NCBI RefSeq assembly: GCF_900116905.1
Contig: NZ_FPCG01000008.1
Coordinates: 111,684-175,683, forward strand
Direction: 5' to 3'
Source of the DNA: Micrococcus terreus
Lineage (GTDB): Bacteria; Actinomycetota; Actinomycetes; Actinomycetales; Micrococcaceae
Length of the DNA stretch: 64,000 nt
Numbering within the stretch: position 1 is the first letter of the stretch; every line of letters starts with the position of its first letter. Position numbers and translations under genes: made by a program. The notes under the pieces are model-generated. The model ran no database searches and had not been told where the DNA came from. It saw only the letters and a program-made list of their open reading frames with translations. Positions 19,092 to 27,640 of the stretch are shown in pieces.

Positions 19092-20084
19092 CTAGGCAGC
19101 GATACGGGTGGCGCCGGCGTCGTGGGATTCCAGGTCTCCAGTGGCGCCAGCCTGGACCGCGCGGCGGCCCAGGATCAGGGTGTAGGCCCAGTACCCGGCA
19201 AGCACCAGCAGGCCGATGCCCAACCGGACCGGGTGGGGCAGGTTCGAGGGGGTGACGAAGGCCTCCACCACACCGGAGACCGCCAACACCAGCACCAGTC
19301 CCCCGGCCACCGTGATCAGTGCGCGGCCCTCGGCGGCCACCGCATCCAGGCGAGGTCGGCGGCCCGGTGCGACCCAGGCCCAGAAGATCCGCAGCCCGGC
19401 GGCTCCGGCGATGAAGATGGCTGTGAGCTCCATGAAGCCGTGCGGGAGAATGTAGAGGAAGAAGGTATCCAGCTCGCCCTGGGAGGCCATCACTCCCCCG
19501 GCGATCCCCACGCCCTGCGCGTTGGCGAACAGCACATACGGCACGAAGATGCCCGTGATGCCGAATGCCACCTCCTGCGCCGCGATCCAGGCGTTGTTGG
19601 TCCACACCTGTCCCGCGAACGAGGCGGCGGGGTTCTCTGAGTAGTAGCCCGTGAAGCGCTCCTCCACGTACTCGCGGATCTCCGCCTCACTGCCCAGCGA
19701 CGCCAGCACGCCCGGCTGTCCCACCACCCAGTAGCCGAACGCGGTGCCCACCAGGCAGAAGAGCACCCCCAGGATCACCGTCAGCCACCGGATCCGGTAG
19801 AACGCCGCCGGGAGCTGCTCCAGGAAGAACCGGGACAGGGCGGCCGAGGGATTGACCGGCGCCCCCGTGATCCGGGTGCGGGCGCGGGCGATCGTCATGG
19901 ACAGAGCGGCCGACGTGGGGCCGTCCGGATCGTGGACCTGCACCACGGACAGGTGCACGGAGGCGATCCCGTAGAGCTCGAGCAGCTCATCGGCCTCGTC
20001 CGCCTGGAGTCGGCGGCGCCGGCTCAGGGCATCCAGACGCTCCCACAGGGGGCGGTGCACGGCGGCATAGGCATCCAGGTCCAC
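19092..20084 (-). CDS. SpoIIM (stage II sporulation protein M) family membrane protein
   Basis: 330 residues: soluble N-terminal part (1-100) beginning with MDLDAYAAVHRPLW and about five helices after it. The SpoIIM domain is recognised from SRFFLEQLPAAFYRIRW, NNAWIAAQEVAFGITGIF and YILPHGFMELTAIFIAGAAG. In actinobacteria this family pairs with RDD proteins and with moxR-DUF58 clusters. Here RDD lies divergently next door, while moxR is 17 kb away. No other sporulation gene is seen, so a sporulation role should not be assumed. GTG 20084 is supported by a TACGCT box 6 nt upstream. Confidence 0.87.
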   Translation of the reverse strand: MDLDAYAAVHRPLWERLDALSRRRRLQADEADELLELYGIASVHLSVVQVHDPDGPTSAALSMTIARARTRITGAPVNPSAALSRFFLEQLPAAFYRIRWLTVILGVLFCLVGTAFGYWVVGQPGVLASLGSEAEIREYVEERFTGYYSENPAASFAGQVWTNNAWIAAQEVAFGITGIFVPYVLFANAQGVGIAGGVMASQGELDTFFLYILPHGFMELTAIFIAGAAGLRIFWAWVAPGRRPRLDAVAAEGRALITVAGGLVLVLAVSGVVEAFVTPSNLPHPVRLGIGLLVLAGYWAYTLILGRRAVQAGATGDLESHDAGATRIAA

Positions 20085-20090
20085 GCCCTC

Positions 20091-20096
20091 AGCGTA
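20091..20096 (-). promoter_or_regulatory. TACGCT -10 box for leaderless SpoIIM-family gene
   Basis: TACGCT on the minus strand, 6 nt before GTG 20084. Faces the divergent RDD box at 20116-20121. Confidence 0.5.
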
Positions 20097-20115
20097 GTGG
20101 GTCCGGTCCGACCCC

Positions 20116-20121
20116 TAGGAT
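20116..20121 (+). promoter_or_regulatory. TAGGAT -10 box for leaderless RDD gene
   Basis: TAGGAT 7 nt before ATG 20129. The AGGA inside it could also act as a weak ribosome site. The two divergent boxes here leave only 19 nt between them. Confidence 0.45.
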
Positions 20122-20128
20122 GACTGGC

Positions 20129-20932
20129 ATGAGCGTCCACAGCATGGTCACCGGCGAAGCGGTGGTGCTGAACCTGCGGCCGGCGCCGGTGGTGATGCGC
20201 GCGGCAGCCGCCCTGATCGACGCCATCGTCCTGGTGATCGCCCTGTTCGTGCTGCTGCTCTACCTAGTGGGTCCTGCCCTGGACCGGATGGATCCTGCGG
20301 CAGCGCAGGCCACGCTGCTGACCTCCGTCATCGCCGTGGTGGTGGGCGCACCACTGCTCTGGGAGACGTTCAGCCACGGCCGCTCGCTGGGCAAGCTGGC
20401 CCTCGGGCTCCAGGTGATGAGGGACGACGGCGGCGCGATCCAGTTCCGTCACGCCGCCCTGCGCGCCCTCACCGGGTTCCTGGAGCTGTGGATGACCGCC
20501 AGCGCACTCGCCCTGCTGGTGAGCATGTTCAACGCCCGGGGCAAGCGCCTGGGAGACATGGCCGCCGGCACCACGGTGCTGCTGGTCCGCCAGAGCCGGC
20601 GCCGTCCCGAGCTGCCGCCCCTGCCCGAACGACTCGGCCCGTGGTCTCAGGTCGCCGACCTCGGCCGACTGCCGGATGACCTGGCCCTGGCCGTCACCCG
20701 CTTCCTGCGTCAGGCACCCCAGATGACCCCAGCGCACCGGGAGATGACAGCGCAGCGTCTGGTGGCCGCCGTCGGGCCCTATGTCACGCCCGGCCCGCCG
20801 CCGGGGATCCACCCCGAGGAGTTCCTGGTGGGGGTGATCGCCGAACGGCGGGACCGGGACCATCAGATCCTCACAGCCCGGCGCGCACGATCCGACCGGG
20901 CGGCCGAACGGATCCGCGCGCTGCAGCTCTAG
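20129..20932 (+). CDS. RDD family membrane protein
   Basis: 267 residues with four short helices in the first 150 and a soluble basic C-terminal tail of about 105 residues ending RARSDRAAERIRALQL. The RDD signature appears as RAAAALIDAIVLV (Arg then Asp), SHGRSLGKLALGLQV and NARGKRLGDMAAGT. Proteins of this family are membrane proteins of varied or unknown function. ATG 20129 is preferred over ATG 20120 because of the TAGGAT box position. Three bases separate its stop from that of convergent ahcY. It is divergent from and probably functionally tied to the SpoIIM gene, by family co-occurrence. Confidence 0.87.
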   Translation: MSVHSMVTGEAVVLNLRPAPVVMRAAAALIDAIVLVIALFVLLLYLVGPALDRMDPAAAQATLLTSVIAVVVGAPLLWETFSHGRSLGKLALGLQVMRDDGGAIQFRHAALRALTGFLELWMTASALALLVSMFNARGKRLGDMAAGTTVLLVRQSRRRPELPPLPERLGPWSQVADLGRLPDDLALAVTRFLRQAPQMTPAHREMTAQRLVAAVGPYVTPGPPPGIHPEEFLVGVIAERRDRDHQILTARRARSDRAAERIRALQL

Positions 20933-20935
20933 AGA

Positions 20936-22534
20936 TCAGTACCGGTAGTGGTCCGGCTTGTACGGCCCGGCCACGTCCACACCCAGGTACTCGGCCTGCT
21001 CCTTGGACAGCTCGGTCAGCCGCACGCCCAGGGCGTCCAGGTGCAGCCGCGCGACCTTCTCATCCAGAACCTTGGGCAGCGTGTAGACCTGCTTCTCATA
21101 GGCCTGGCCGGTCAGCGCACCGGCGCCCTGCTCCCCGTCCTGCCCGCGCACGCCGAACAGCTCGATCTGGGCCATCACCTGGTTGGTGAAGGAGGCGCTC
21201 ATCACGAAGGACGGGTGCCCGGTGGCGTTGCCCAGGTTCAGCAGACGGCCCTCGGAGAGCACGATGATCGACCGCTCGGACTCCTGCCCGGAATCGAACA
21301 CCCACTCGTGCACCTGCGGCTTGATCTCCACCTTCTGCACGCCCGGGATCCGGCCCAGGCCGGCCATGTCGATCTCGTTGTCGAAGTGGCCCACATTGCC
21401 CACGATGGCCTTGTCCTTCATGGCGACCATGTCCTGGGCCATGATGATGTCCTTGCCACCGGTGGTGGTGATGAAGATGTCACCGACCGAGAGCACGTCC
21501 TGCAGCTCGGCCACCTGGTAGCCGTCCATGGCGGCCTGCAGCGCGCAGATCGGGTCGATCTCGGTCACGATCACCCGGGCGCCCTGGCCGCGCAGCGCCT
21601 CAGCGGCACCCTTGCCCACGTCCCCGTAGCCGCACACCACCGCGACCTTGCCGCCGATCAGCACGTCCGTGGCGCGCATGATGCCGTCCGGCAGGGAGTG
21701 GCGGATGCCGTACTTGTTGTCGAACTTGGACTTGGTGACGGCATCGTTGACGTTGACCGCCGGAAAGAGCAGCTGCCCGGCCTCGGCCAGCTGGTAGAGA
21801 CGGTGCACACCCGTGGTGGTCTCCTCCGAGACGCCCTGGATGGACTCGGCGATCCGGGTGAAGTGCTGCGGACGCTCGGCCAGGGAGCGGCGCAGGGTGT
21901 CCAGGATGATCCGGTACTCCTCCGGGTCCTCCTCCGTGGCCGAGGGCACGGCGCCGGCCGCCTCGAACTCCACGCCCTTGTGCACCAGCAGGGTCGCATC
22001 CCCGCCGTCGTCCAGGATCATGGTGGGAGCGGTCTCCGGACCCCAGTCCAGGATCTGCGAGGCCGTCCACCAGTAGTCCGGCAGGGTCTCGTTCTTCCAC
22101 GCGAACACGGGCACGCCGGCCGGGTTCTCCGGGGTTCCCTCTCCCACGACGACGGCCGCCGCGGCTTCGTCCTGCGTGGAGAAGATGTTGCAGGAAGCCC
22201 AGCGGACCTCGGCACCCAGGGCGGTCAGGGTCTCAATCAGCACCGCCGTCTGGACGGTCATGTGCAGCGACCCGGCGATGCGCGCGCCCTTCAGCGGCTG
22301 GGAGGCTCCGTACTCCTCCCGCAGGGACATCAGCCCGGGCATCTCGTGCTCGGCCAGGCGGATCTGATGGCGTCCGGCCTCGGCCAGGGACAGGTCCTTC
22401 ACCGCGAAGTCGAAGGCGGCCCCGGGGACGGTCACCCGGTTGGCGTAGGCCGGGTCCGTGGCGGGGGTGGTCTGCTGGTTCTGCTGCGCAGCGGGCGTGG
22501 CGGTGTCAGGGGTTCCTGCGGGGTTCTGGGTCAT
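20936..22534 (-). CDS. ahcY: Adenosylhomocysteinase
   Basis: 532 residues. Hydrolyses S-adenosylhomocysteine to homocysteine and adenosine, removing the inhibitory product of methyltransferases. Visible: [13 protein letters not shown] at 91-103, [13 protein letters not shown] at 261-273 with the NAD/substrate Lys, the NAD-binding loop GYGDVGKG at 302-309, [15 protein letters not shown], and the family C-terminus YKPDHYRY. The first 30 residues are Gln/Pro/Thr-rich and poorly conserved. ATG 22534 is preferred over GTG 22570 because of a TACGCT box 6 nt upstream. No SAH riboswitch was recognised in the upstream 200 bases. Confidence 0.96.
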   Translation of the reverse strand: MTQNPAGTPDTATPAAQQNQQTTPATDPAYANRVTVPGAAFDFAVKDLSLAEAGRHQIRLAEHEMPGLMSLREEYGASQPLKGARIAGSLHMTVQTAVLIETLTALGAEVRWASCNIFSTQDEAAAAVVVGEGTPENPAGVPVFAWKNETLPDYWWTASQILDWGPETAPTMILDDGGDATLLVHKGVEFEAAGAVPSATEEDPEEYRIILDTLRRSLAERPQHFTRIAESIQGVSEETTTGVHRLYQLAEAGQLLFPAVNVNDAVTKSKFDNKYGIRHSLPDGIMRATDVLIGGKVAVVCGYGDVGKGAAEALRGQGARVIVTEIDPICALQAAMDGYQVAELQDVLSVGDIFITTTGGKDIIMAQDMVAMKDKAIVGNVGHFDNEIDMAGLGRIPGVQKVEIKPQVHEWVFDSGQESERSIIVLSEGRLLNLGNATGHPSFVMSASFTNQVMAQIELFGVRGQDGEQGAGALTGQAYEKQVYTLPKVLDEKVARLHLDALGVRLTELSKEQAEYLGVDVAGPYKPDHYRY

Positions 22535-22540
22535 CCCCCC

Positions 22541-22546
22541 AGCGTA
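22541..22546 (-). promoter_or_regulatory. TACGCT -10 box for leaderless ahcY
   Basis: TACGCT on the minus strand, 6 nt before ATG 22534. The six G residues between are not at Shine-Dalgarno spacing. Confidence 0.5.
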
Positions 22547-22784
22547 GTCGTCAAGCCCCTGTCGGCTCACGCCGGGCTACGCCTCGGGACGTGAGTCCGG
22601 TCCTCCGCCGCCTGATCCCAGTCGCCTGCGCCCGCGTCCTGCACAGGTGACCGGTTGGATGTTCTTCTCCCCGTTTCCGTGATGTGGTCCTTATCGTGTC
22701 CGTGCCGCGTGGTCGAATATATGTACGAGGACGGCGGGGTTCTTGGGAGATCAGCAGTGAGTCACCGGGGAGGAGGTGGATCGG

Positions 22785-24739
22785 ATGGCAGTCACGGTGG
22801 ACGAGGCCAACGCGGGCGAGGCTAACGCGGCCGAGGCTAACGCGGCCGAGTCGGGAGCAGTACGATCTGCCGGCCCGGGGCTGGTCGCGGTCCAGCCTGC
22901 GGCTCCAGTGTCAGGCGCCTCGGCTGTGTCGGTGGATACCTCGGGGCTGGGGTTGGGTGAGCTGATCGAGCTGGCACAGACGGTGGCTCAAGACCTGGCT
23001 GGCCGGTTGTGCGCTGCAGAGCTGACCGAGCAGCTGGCCCCGGTGACTGAAGTCTCCTCCACGGGTTCAGCCTCCCTCGCCGAGGGCTCGGCCTGCGGGG
23101 TTTCCGTCAGCGCTCTCGCCGGAACAGCCCTGAGCACTGCCGGTGGCCCCACCGCGGGTCTGGCATCGGGACCCTGGCCCGTGACGTTGGCCCAGGTCCA
23201 GTCCGGGGTGGGGCGTCTGGCCCGGGTGGTGGAGCTGGCTCAGACCGCGGTGGCCGGGGTGACCGACCGGGTGCTGCAGGACCCGAAGGCTCGGCACCGT
23301 CTGCTGGGACTGCCGCAGGGCAAGACTGCGTTCCGCAATGCCGCCGAGTTCCTGGAGAAGACCCAACAGACCCCCCGGCGGGAGACCCACCAGCGCGTGG
23401 ACCGAGCCGCCCACCACTTGACCCCACCCACCGACCAGACCCCAGACGGCACTGCTGTCCCGGCCTCACTGCCACAGGTAACCGGAGCACTGCGTGATAC
23501 GTCCTTGGACCCGGCCGTGGTGGATGCGATCACCCGGACACTGACCTCCGCGCGTGCTGCTGCGGTGCGGGCCGGAGCAGACCGGGCCCTGGTGGATCGG
23601 CTGATCACCCAGGGCCAGGCCCGGCTGATGGGCCAGGCCCGGGGTGCTGCCCCGTCGGCGGTGAGCCGGGCCTGTGCCCGGTGGCGGACCGAGTTCGACC
23701 AGCTCATCACCGAATCCGGTGCCCGAGCCACCCAAGCGGTGGTGCATCAGGGCCGGTCGGCGAAGTACGTGCGCGAAGAGAACGGACTGTTCCTCTGGCA
23801 GCTCTGGCTCACCCAGGCCCAACACGAGATCATCCAGACCGTCACCAGCGCTGGCACCAACCCCCGCGCCCCCAAGAACCGGCAGCGCGATCACGGAACC
23901 GGGGCCCGGGAACTCGATCCGATGGTTCCTGCCCCGAATCAGAGGACAGCCAGGGCCTGTTCGACCTCACCGCCCCCACCGGTGCAGCTGATCAAGCAGG
24001 GCAGGGCGCAGAGGGTGAAGACGACCCAGTTGGTGCCGGGTTCTTCTACCCGGGGATGCTGCGGGCCGAGGAGCGTCAGCGTCAGCAGGTCGATGCGATC
24101 ATCGCCGCCCTGGGCGCGGCCCTGCAGATGACCGAGGCCGGCGCGCTCTCCAACACCGGCGGAGCCCGACCCCAGGTGATGGTCCACATCGACTACCAGA
24201 CCCTCACCGGAGAACTGGCCGCCCACCCGAATCTGCCCCCACCCCCACCGATACCGGAGCACCTGGCTGATCAACACCCACCCGGGGTGCTGCGCGGACC
24301 GGTCGTCTCGGCCGGGACGTTCACCGGGCCGATCGACCCCCGGGTCATCCGAGCCTGGGCCTGTGATGCAGACCTGATACCCGTCGTGCTGGGAGGTGCC
24401 GGTGAAGTGTTGGACATCGGACGAGCCCAGAGACCCTTCCCGCCCGGGATCCGCAAGGCCATCATCGCCCGTGACCACGGCTGCGCCGCCCCCGGCTGTT
24501 GGAGCCCAGCGGCCTGGTGCCAGATCCACCACATCCGATTCTGGAAGAAACACGAAGGGCCCACCTCCGTGGAGAACGGGGTCCTGCTGTGCTCCCACCA
24601 CCACCAAGCCCTGCACCACGACCAACTCACCGTCCAGATGACAGACGGCATCCCCCGCGTCCAGGACACCAGCGCGTCACAGCAGACCCAGGAACACCAA
24701 CCCGTCCCCGCACGCAACCTGCACTGGCACGACCAATGA
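22785..24739 (+). pseudogene. 13E12-repeat / DUF222-type HNH endonuclease, one-base frameshift
   Basis: Two reading frames together make a single HNH protein of the DUF222/13E12-repeat family, common in multiple copies in actinobacteria. Frame one runs from ATG 22785 (AGGAGG 8 nt upstream) to about 23931; frame two from there to 24739. Adding one C to the run CCCC at 23932-23935 restores a continuous product reading VPAPESEDSQGLFDL. The C-terminal HNH core is intact: DHGCAAPGC, CQIHHIRFW, NGVLLCSHHHQALHH. The break is therefore a recent mutation or a sequencing slip in a homopolymer. The N-terminus has a 15-bp tandem repeat. Confidence 0.85.
22803..22847 (+). repeat. Three 15-bp tandem units encoding E-A-N-A-A/G
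   Basis: Units at 22803-22817, 22818-22832 and 22833-22847. The last two are identical; the first differs by two bases. They encode the start of the HNH gene. Likely replication slippage; no function apparent. Confidence 0.9.
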
Positions 24740-24775
24740 ACCAGGGGACAACTGCGCCAAGAGAAGGGGAAAGAT

Positions 24776-25303
24776 CTACTTCGCCTCGGGGTCCTTCAGC
24801 AGGCGCAGCGGGGGGCGGCCGGGGCGGGCGGGACCGTCCACACCCAGCGGTTCGGGGCGCTCACTTCGAGCGGTGGAGCCGCCCTGAGCTCCGGAGGTCC
24901 GCTCTGGTGTGGCCGGCGCATCGTCCTGGGGGCTGCGCACGGAGCGATCCACCGAGCTGCCACGCGACTCGGTGCGCTCGGGCTGCCGCTGGTCCGCCTC
25001 CGGCGCGCGGAACTGCCCGTGGGTGCGGGACTGCAGCGGTGCCTGCACGGCATGGGCCACCGCCAGCAGGTCATCGGGCTCAGCGGGCCGGTACTCCCCC
25101 GGCGGCAGCTCCAGACGCAGCAGCTCCCAGCCCTTGGGGGCGGTCATCGACTGCGCATGGCGGCGGCACAGATCGTAGGTGTGCGGCTCGGCCAGGCGAG
25201 ACAGGGGCCCCAGCACCACCGTGGAATCGGCATAGTTGTACGTCAGAGTGGCCACGGCAGAGCCCTGGCAGCTGGTCTTGGAGCACGTACGGTTCGATCC
25301 CAC
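24776..25303 (-). CDS. DUF3499 family protein
   Basis: 175 residues. The first 85 match the actinobacterial DUF3499 family: RTCSKTSCQGSAVATLTY with the two Cys residues, YADSTVVLGPLS, AEPHTYDLCRRHA with another Cys-His pair, and MTAPKGWELLRLELPPG. The Cys and His placement suggests a small metal-binding protein; function is not established. The remaining 90 residues are a disordered Arg/Pro/Gln tail. GTG 25303 follows AGGG at suitable spacing; the longer frame to 25351 adds nothing family-like. Divergent from the degenerate zincin gene, as in other actinobacteria. Confidence 0.85.
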   Translation of the reverse strand: MGSNRTCSKTSCQGSAVATLTYNYADSTVVLGPLSRLAEPHTYDLCRRHAQSMTAPKGWELLRLELPPGEYRPAEPDDLLAVAHAVQAPLQSRTHGQFRAPEADQRQPERTESRGSSVDRSVRSPQDDAPATPERTSGAQGGSTARSERPEPLGVDGPARPGRPPLRLLKDPEAK

Positions 25304-25367
25304 GGCAGACCACCCTACCCCCGCCGCTCCGATTGCCCCAGGTGCACACACCGCCCAGCCCGAGGTC

Positions 25368-25373
25368 TAGCAT
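25368..25373 (+). promoter_or_regulatory. TAGCAT -10 box for leaderless zincin-like gene
   Basis: TAGCAT 6 nt before ATG 25380; no Shine-Dalgarno sequence at workable spacing. Confidence 0.5.
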
Positions 25374-25379
25374 CGGGGC

Positions 25380-25874
25380 ATGGACTCTCAGGATCGGATG
25401 CCGTCTGCGGCGCGCAGCCGCCCGGTCCGTCGCCGCCGCCGAGACCGACATGGACGGGGACTGCGCGGACCGCTGCTGCCGCCCGCCGCCCCCGCGCGGC
25501 GCACCCCCGGCGAACGGTTCGAGGACCTGGTGGCCGATGCCGTGGAACGCCTGGCGCCCCGGGTGGGCCCAGCTGTGGAGCAGACCAGATTCCGCACCGC
25601 CATGATCCCCGACCGTCTCGATCAGCGGATCAGCGCTCTGCAGACCTGGGGATCCGGCGCCGTGGACGATCCCCTGGGCGACTCGACCCGGGACCCGGAC
25701 GGCACACCCGTGATCACCCTGTACCGCAGACCCCTGGAGGCACGCGCCGGCGGAGCCGGGACCTCACCGGACCACGGGCTGCTCGCCGAACTGGTCTATG
25801 CCACCCTGGTGGAGCAGTGGGCCGCCCTGACCGGAGTGGACCCGGCCTCCATCGACCCGGACCAGCAGGACTGA
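25380..25874 (+). CDS. Metallopeptidase-like (zincin fold) protein without HExxH
   Basis: 164 residues. After a basic Arg-rich 40-residue leader comes ERFEDLVADAVERLAP, then VITLYRRPLEARAG and LLAELVYATLVEQWAALTG. This matches the layout of the small actinobacterial metallopeptidase family encoded opposite DUF3499 (Rv3259-type). In canonical members the penultimate helix carries HExxH; here the matching position reads VEQWAA, so zinc ligands are absent. Probably a non-catalytic family member. The position next to DUF3499 and DUF5719 supports the assignment. Function unknown. Confidence 0.72.
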   Translation: MDSQDRMPSAARSRPVRRRRRDRHGRGLRGPLLPPAAPARRTPGERFEDLVADAVERLAPRVGPAVEQTRFRTAMIPDRLDQRISALQTWGSGAVDDPLGDSTRDPDGTPVITLYRRPLEARAGGAGTSPDHGLLAELVYATLVEQWAALTGVDPASIDPDQQD

Positions 25875-25894
25875 GCCCCGCGCCGTCCGAACAG

Positions 25895-27640
25895 TCACGG
25901 ACGCACGCGCACCGGGATGCCTGCAGCCTGCTCCGGCTCAGCCCCGACCGGGACGGCCGAGATCCCCTGCGCAGAGCGCTGGGTGAGGCCAGCGTGGACC
26001 GAGCCGGCCGTCGTCGTGATGACCAGACCGGCCACCCGCTGACCGTCTTCGGCCAGCTCCCGCACGTCCAGGCGGACCTGACGCCCGGCGGCGACCTCCT
26101 GCTCGTGAGGCTGCCCCACCGAGCCGTCAGCATGCACCGCGGTCAGCTCCACCGCACCACCGTCCGGAGCGGCCAGCACCAGGTGACTGCGTGCGTGCGA
26201 GGGCAGGGCGACCATCTGCTCCAGCCCCAGCGGGGCCGCGGCGGGCATGGTCGCCCGGTCCACGGGCTGGGCGTCGCCGCCCTCAGGCAGCTCGGCCTCC
26301 ATGGTGTCCAGACCGCGGGCAGAGGCCACCACCGGGCCATCGGCGGAGACCGTGACGGTGTACTCGCCGCGGGGCACCCCTGCCAGCGGCACCCGCACCG
26401 CAGAACCCGGAGCGAGGTCCACCTCCGCCGTCTCGGGCAGGTCCACCTCGCCGTCCGGACCGATCACACTCACCTCGGCCCGGGTGGGCCCGGAGGTCAC
26501 CGGTGCGGCGATCAGCAGCGAGGGACCCGCAGCCGGATCGGAAAGCTCCTCCAGCACGGTGGCACTGGGGATCCTCACCCCGGGGACCACGGCTGTGGCG
26601 GACGGCTCCGCGCCCGGCTGGATCAGCTCCACTCCCGCAGGGGTGACCCCGTCGAGCCGGTGCTGCTGGATGCCGGCCGTCACCGCTCCGCCCGAGGCCA
26701 TCACCCGCACGGCCACATGCTCCTGATCCGGCGCCAACCCCGCCAGGACCACCGAGGTGCTCTCCCCCGGCGCCAGCACGATCCCCCGCGCCCCCGGAGC
26801 CTCCACCGGCCCGTCCGCACCCAGCAGGTCCAGATCCACGGTGGAGGCCGTGGTGGACGGGTTGACCAGGGTCAGCACCGAGGTGGTGCCCAGCGTGGTG
26901 CTGGCCCCCGTCAACCAGTGACGGTGCGCGGGCGCCTGACAGTCGGCCGCCGCCAGTCCCGCCAGGTCCCCGTCCTGCGCGGTGTACCCGGTCACCGCGG
27001 ACGCCAACGCCGCCTGACCGCCCAGCGGCTCCACGGTGGTGAGCTGGCCGGCCGCCAAGTCCCTTCCGCCCGGCACCGAGTGCACCGAGGCCTGCTGGAC
27101 CGGCACGCCGTCCTGCCCTGCCGTGGCCGGGGCACCCTGTTGGAGGTCCACGGGCTGGGCCGGGGTGAGCCGTTCACCCTCAGATCCCGGCTCCGCACCG
27201 ACCGGAGAGACCACGGCGCCAGGGACACGACCGGCCAGATCCGAGAGCAGCAGGACACGGGAGGTCCACTCCGCACTCGTGGAGACGGGGCTGAACTCGG
27301 TGTCCGTGCCCGCGGCGGCTCCCTCCGGCAGACGCGGCGCCGGCGGACAGACCATACTCGCCGCAGAGGCGGTCAGACGGGCAGGGTGGGCGGCGCCATC
27401 CACCTCCGGCATCACGGCAGGAGAGATGCTCCCGACGACGGCCACACCGCCCACCAGCACCATGGCGCCGGCGCCTGCGGCCGCGGCCAGGGCACGGCCG
27501 CGCCAGCGGCGCGACCGGCGGTGCGCCTTCAGGACGGCCTCCCGACGCTGGGCGCGCTCGGCGGCGGCCTCTGCGGCGTCCACCGCCTCCTCCGGCGCCG
27601 TCCGCTCGGACCCTCCAGGATGTTCCGGGGTGCTGCTCAT
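25895..27640 (-). CDS. DUF5719 family membrane-anchored protein
   Basis: 581 residues: acidic cytoplasmic segment (1-48), one helix (about 49-72), then a large Ala/Val/Thr-rich extracytoplasmic region of beta-sandwich appearance with repeated GTxSVLTLVNPS and PGESTSVVLAGL elements. The family is found beside a GT2 glycosyltransferase in actinobacteria. Its ATG overlaps the upstream glycosyltransferase stop (ATGA), so the two are translationally coupled. Function unknown; a partner or scaffold of the membrane glycosyltransferase is a reasonable inference. Confidence 0.78.
   Translation of the reverse strand: MSSTPEHPGGSERTAPEEAVDAAEAAAERAQRREAVLKAHRRSRRWRGRALAAAAGAGAMVLVGGVAVVGSISPAVMPEVDGAAHPARLTASAASMVCPPAPRLPEGAAAGTDTEFSPVSTSAEWTSRVLLLSDLAGRVPGAVVSPVGAEPGSEGERLTPAQPVDLQQGAPATAGQDGVPVQQASVHSVPGGRDLAAGQLTTVEPLGGQAALASAVTGYTAQDGDLAGLAAADCQAPAHRHWLTGASTTLGTTSVLTLVNPSTTASTVDLDLLGADGPVEAPGARGIVLAPGESTSVVLAGLAPDQEHVAVRVMASGGAVTAGIQQHRLDGVTPAGVELIQPGAEPSATAVVPGVRIPSATVLEELSDPAAGPSLLIAAPVTSGPTRAEVSVIGPDGEVDLPETAEVDLAPGSAVRVPLAGVPRGEYTVTVSADGPVVASARGLDTMEAELPEGGDAQPVDRATMPAAAPLGLEQMVALPSHARSHLVLAAPDGGAVELTAVHADGSVGQPHEQEVAAGRQVRLDVRELAEDGQRVAGLVITTTAGSVHAGLTQRSAQGISAVPVGAEPEQAAGIPVRVRP

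Noticed and set aside
19092..20084. SpoIIM homolog as evidence of sporulation
   Set aside because: The family is widespread in non-sporulating actinobacteria, and no other sporulation gene is in the window.
22564..22598. Stem-loop upstream of ahcY considered as an SAH riboswitch
   Set aside because: Only a 6-bp helix with GG/CC flanks; the conserved SAH riboswitch core was not found, and a leaderless box lies closer to the gene.
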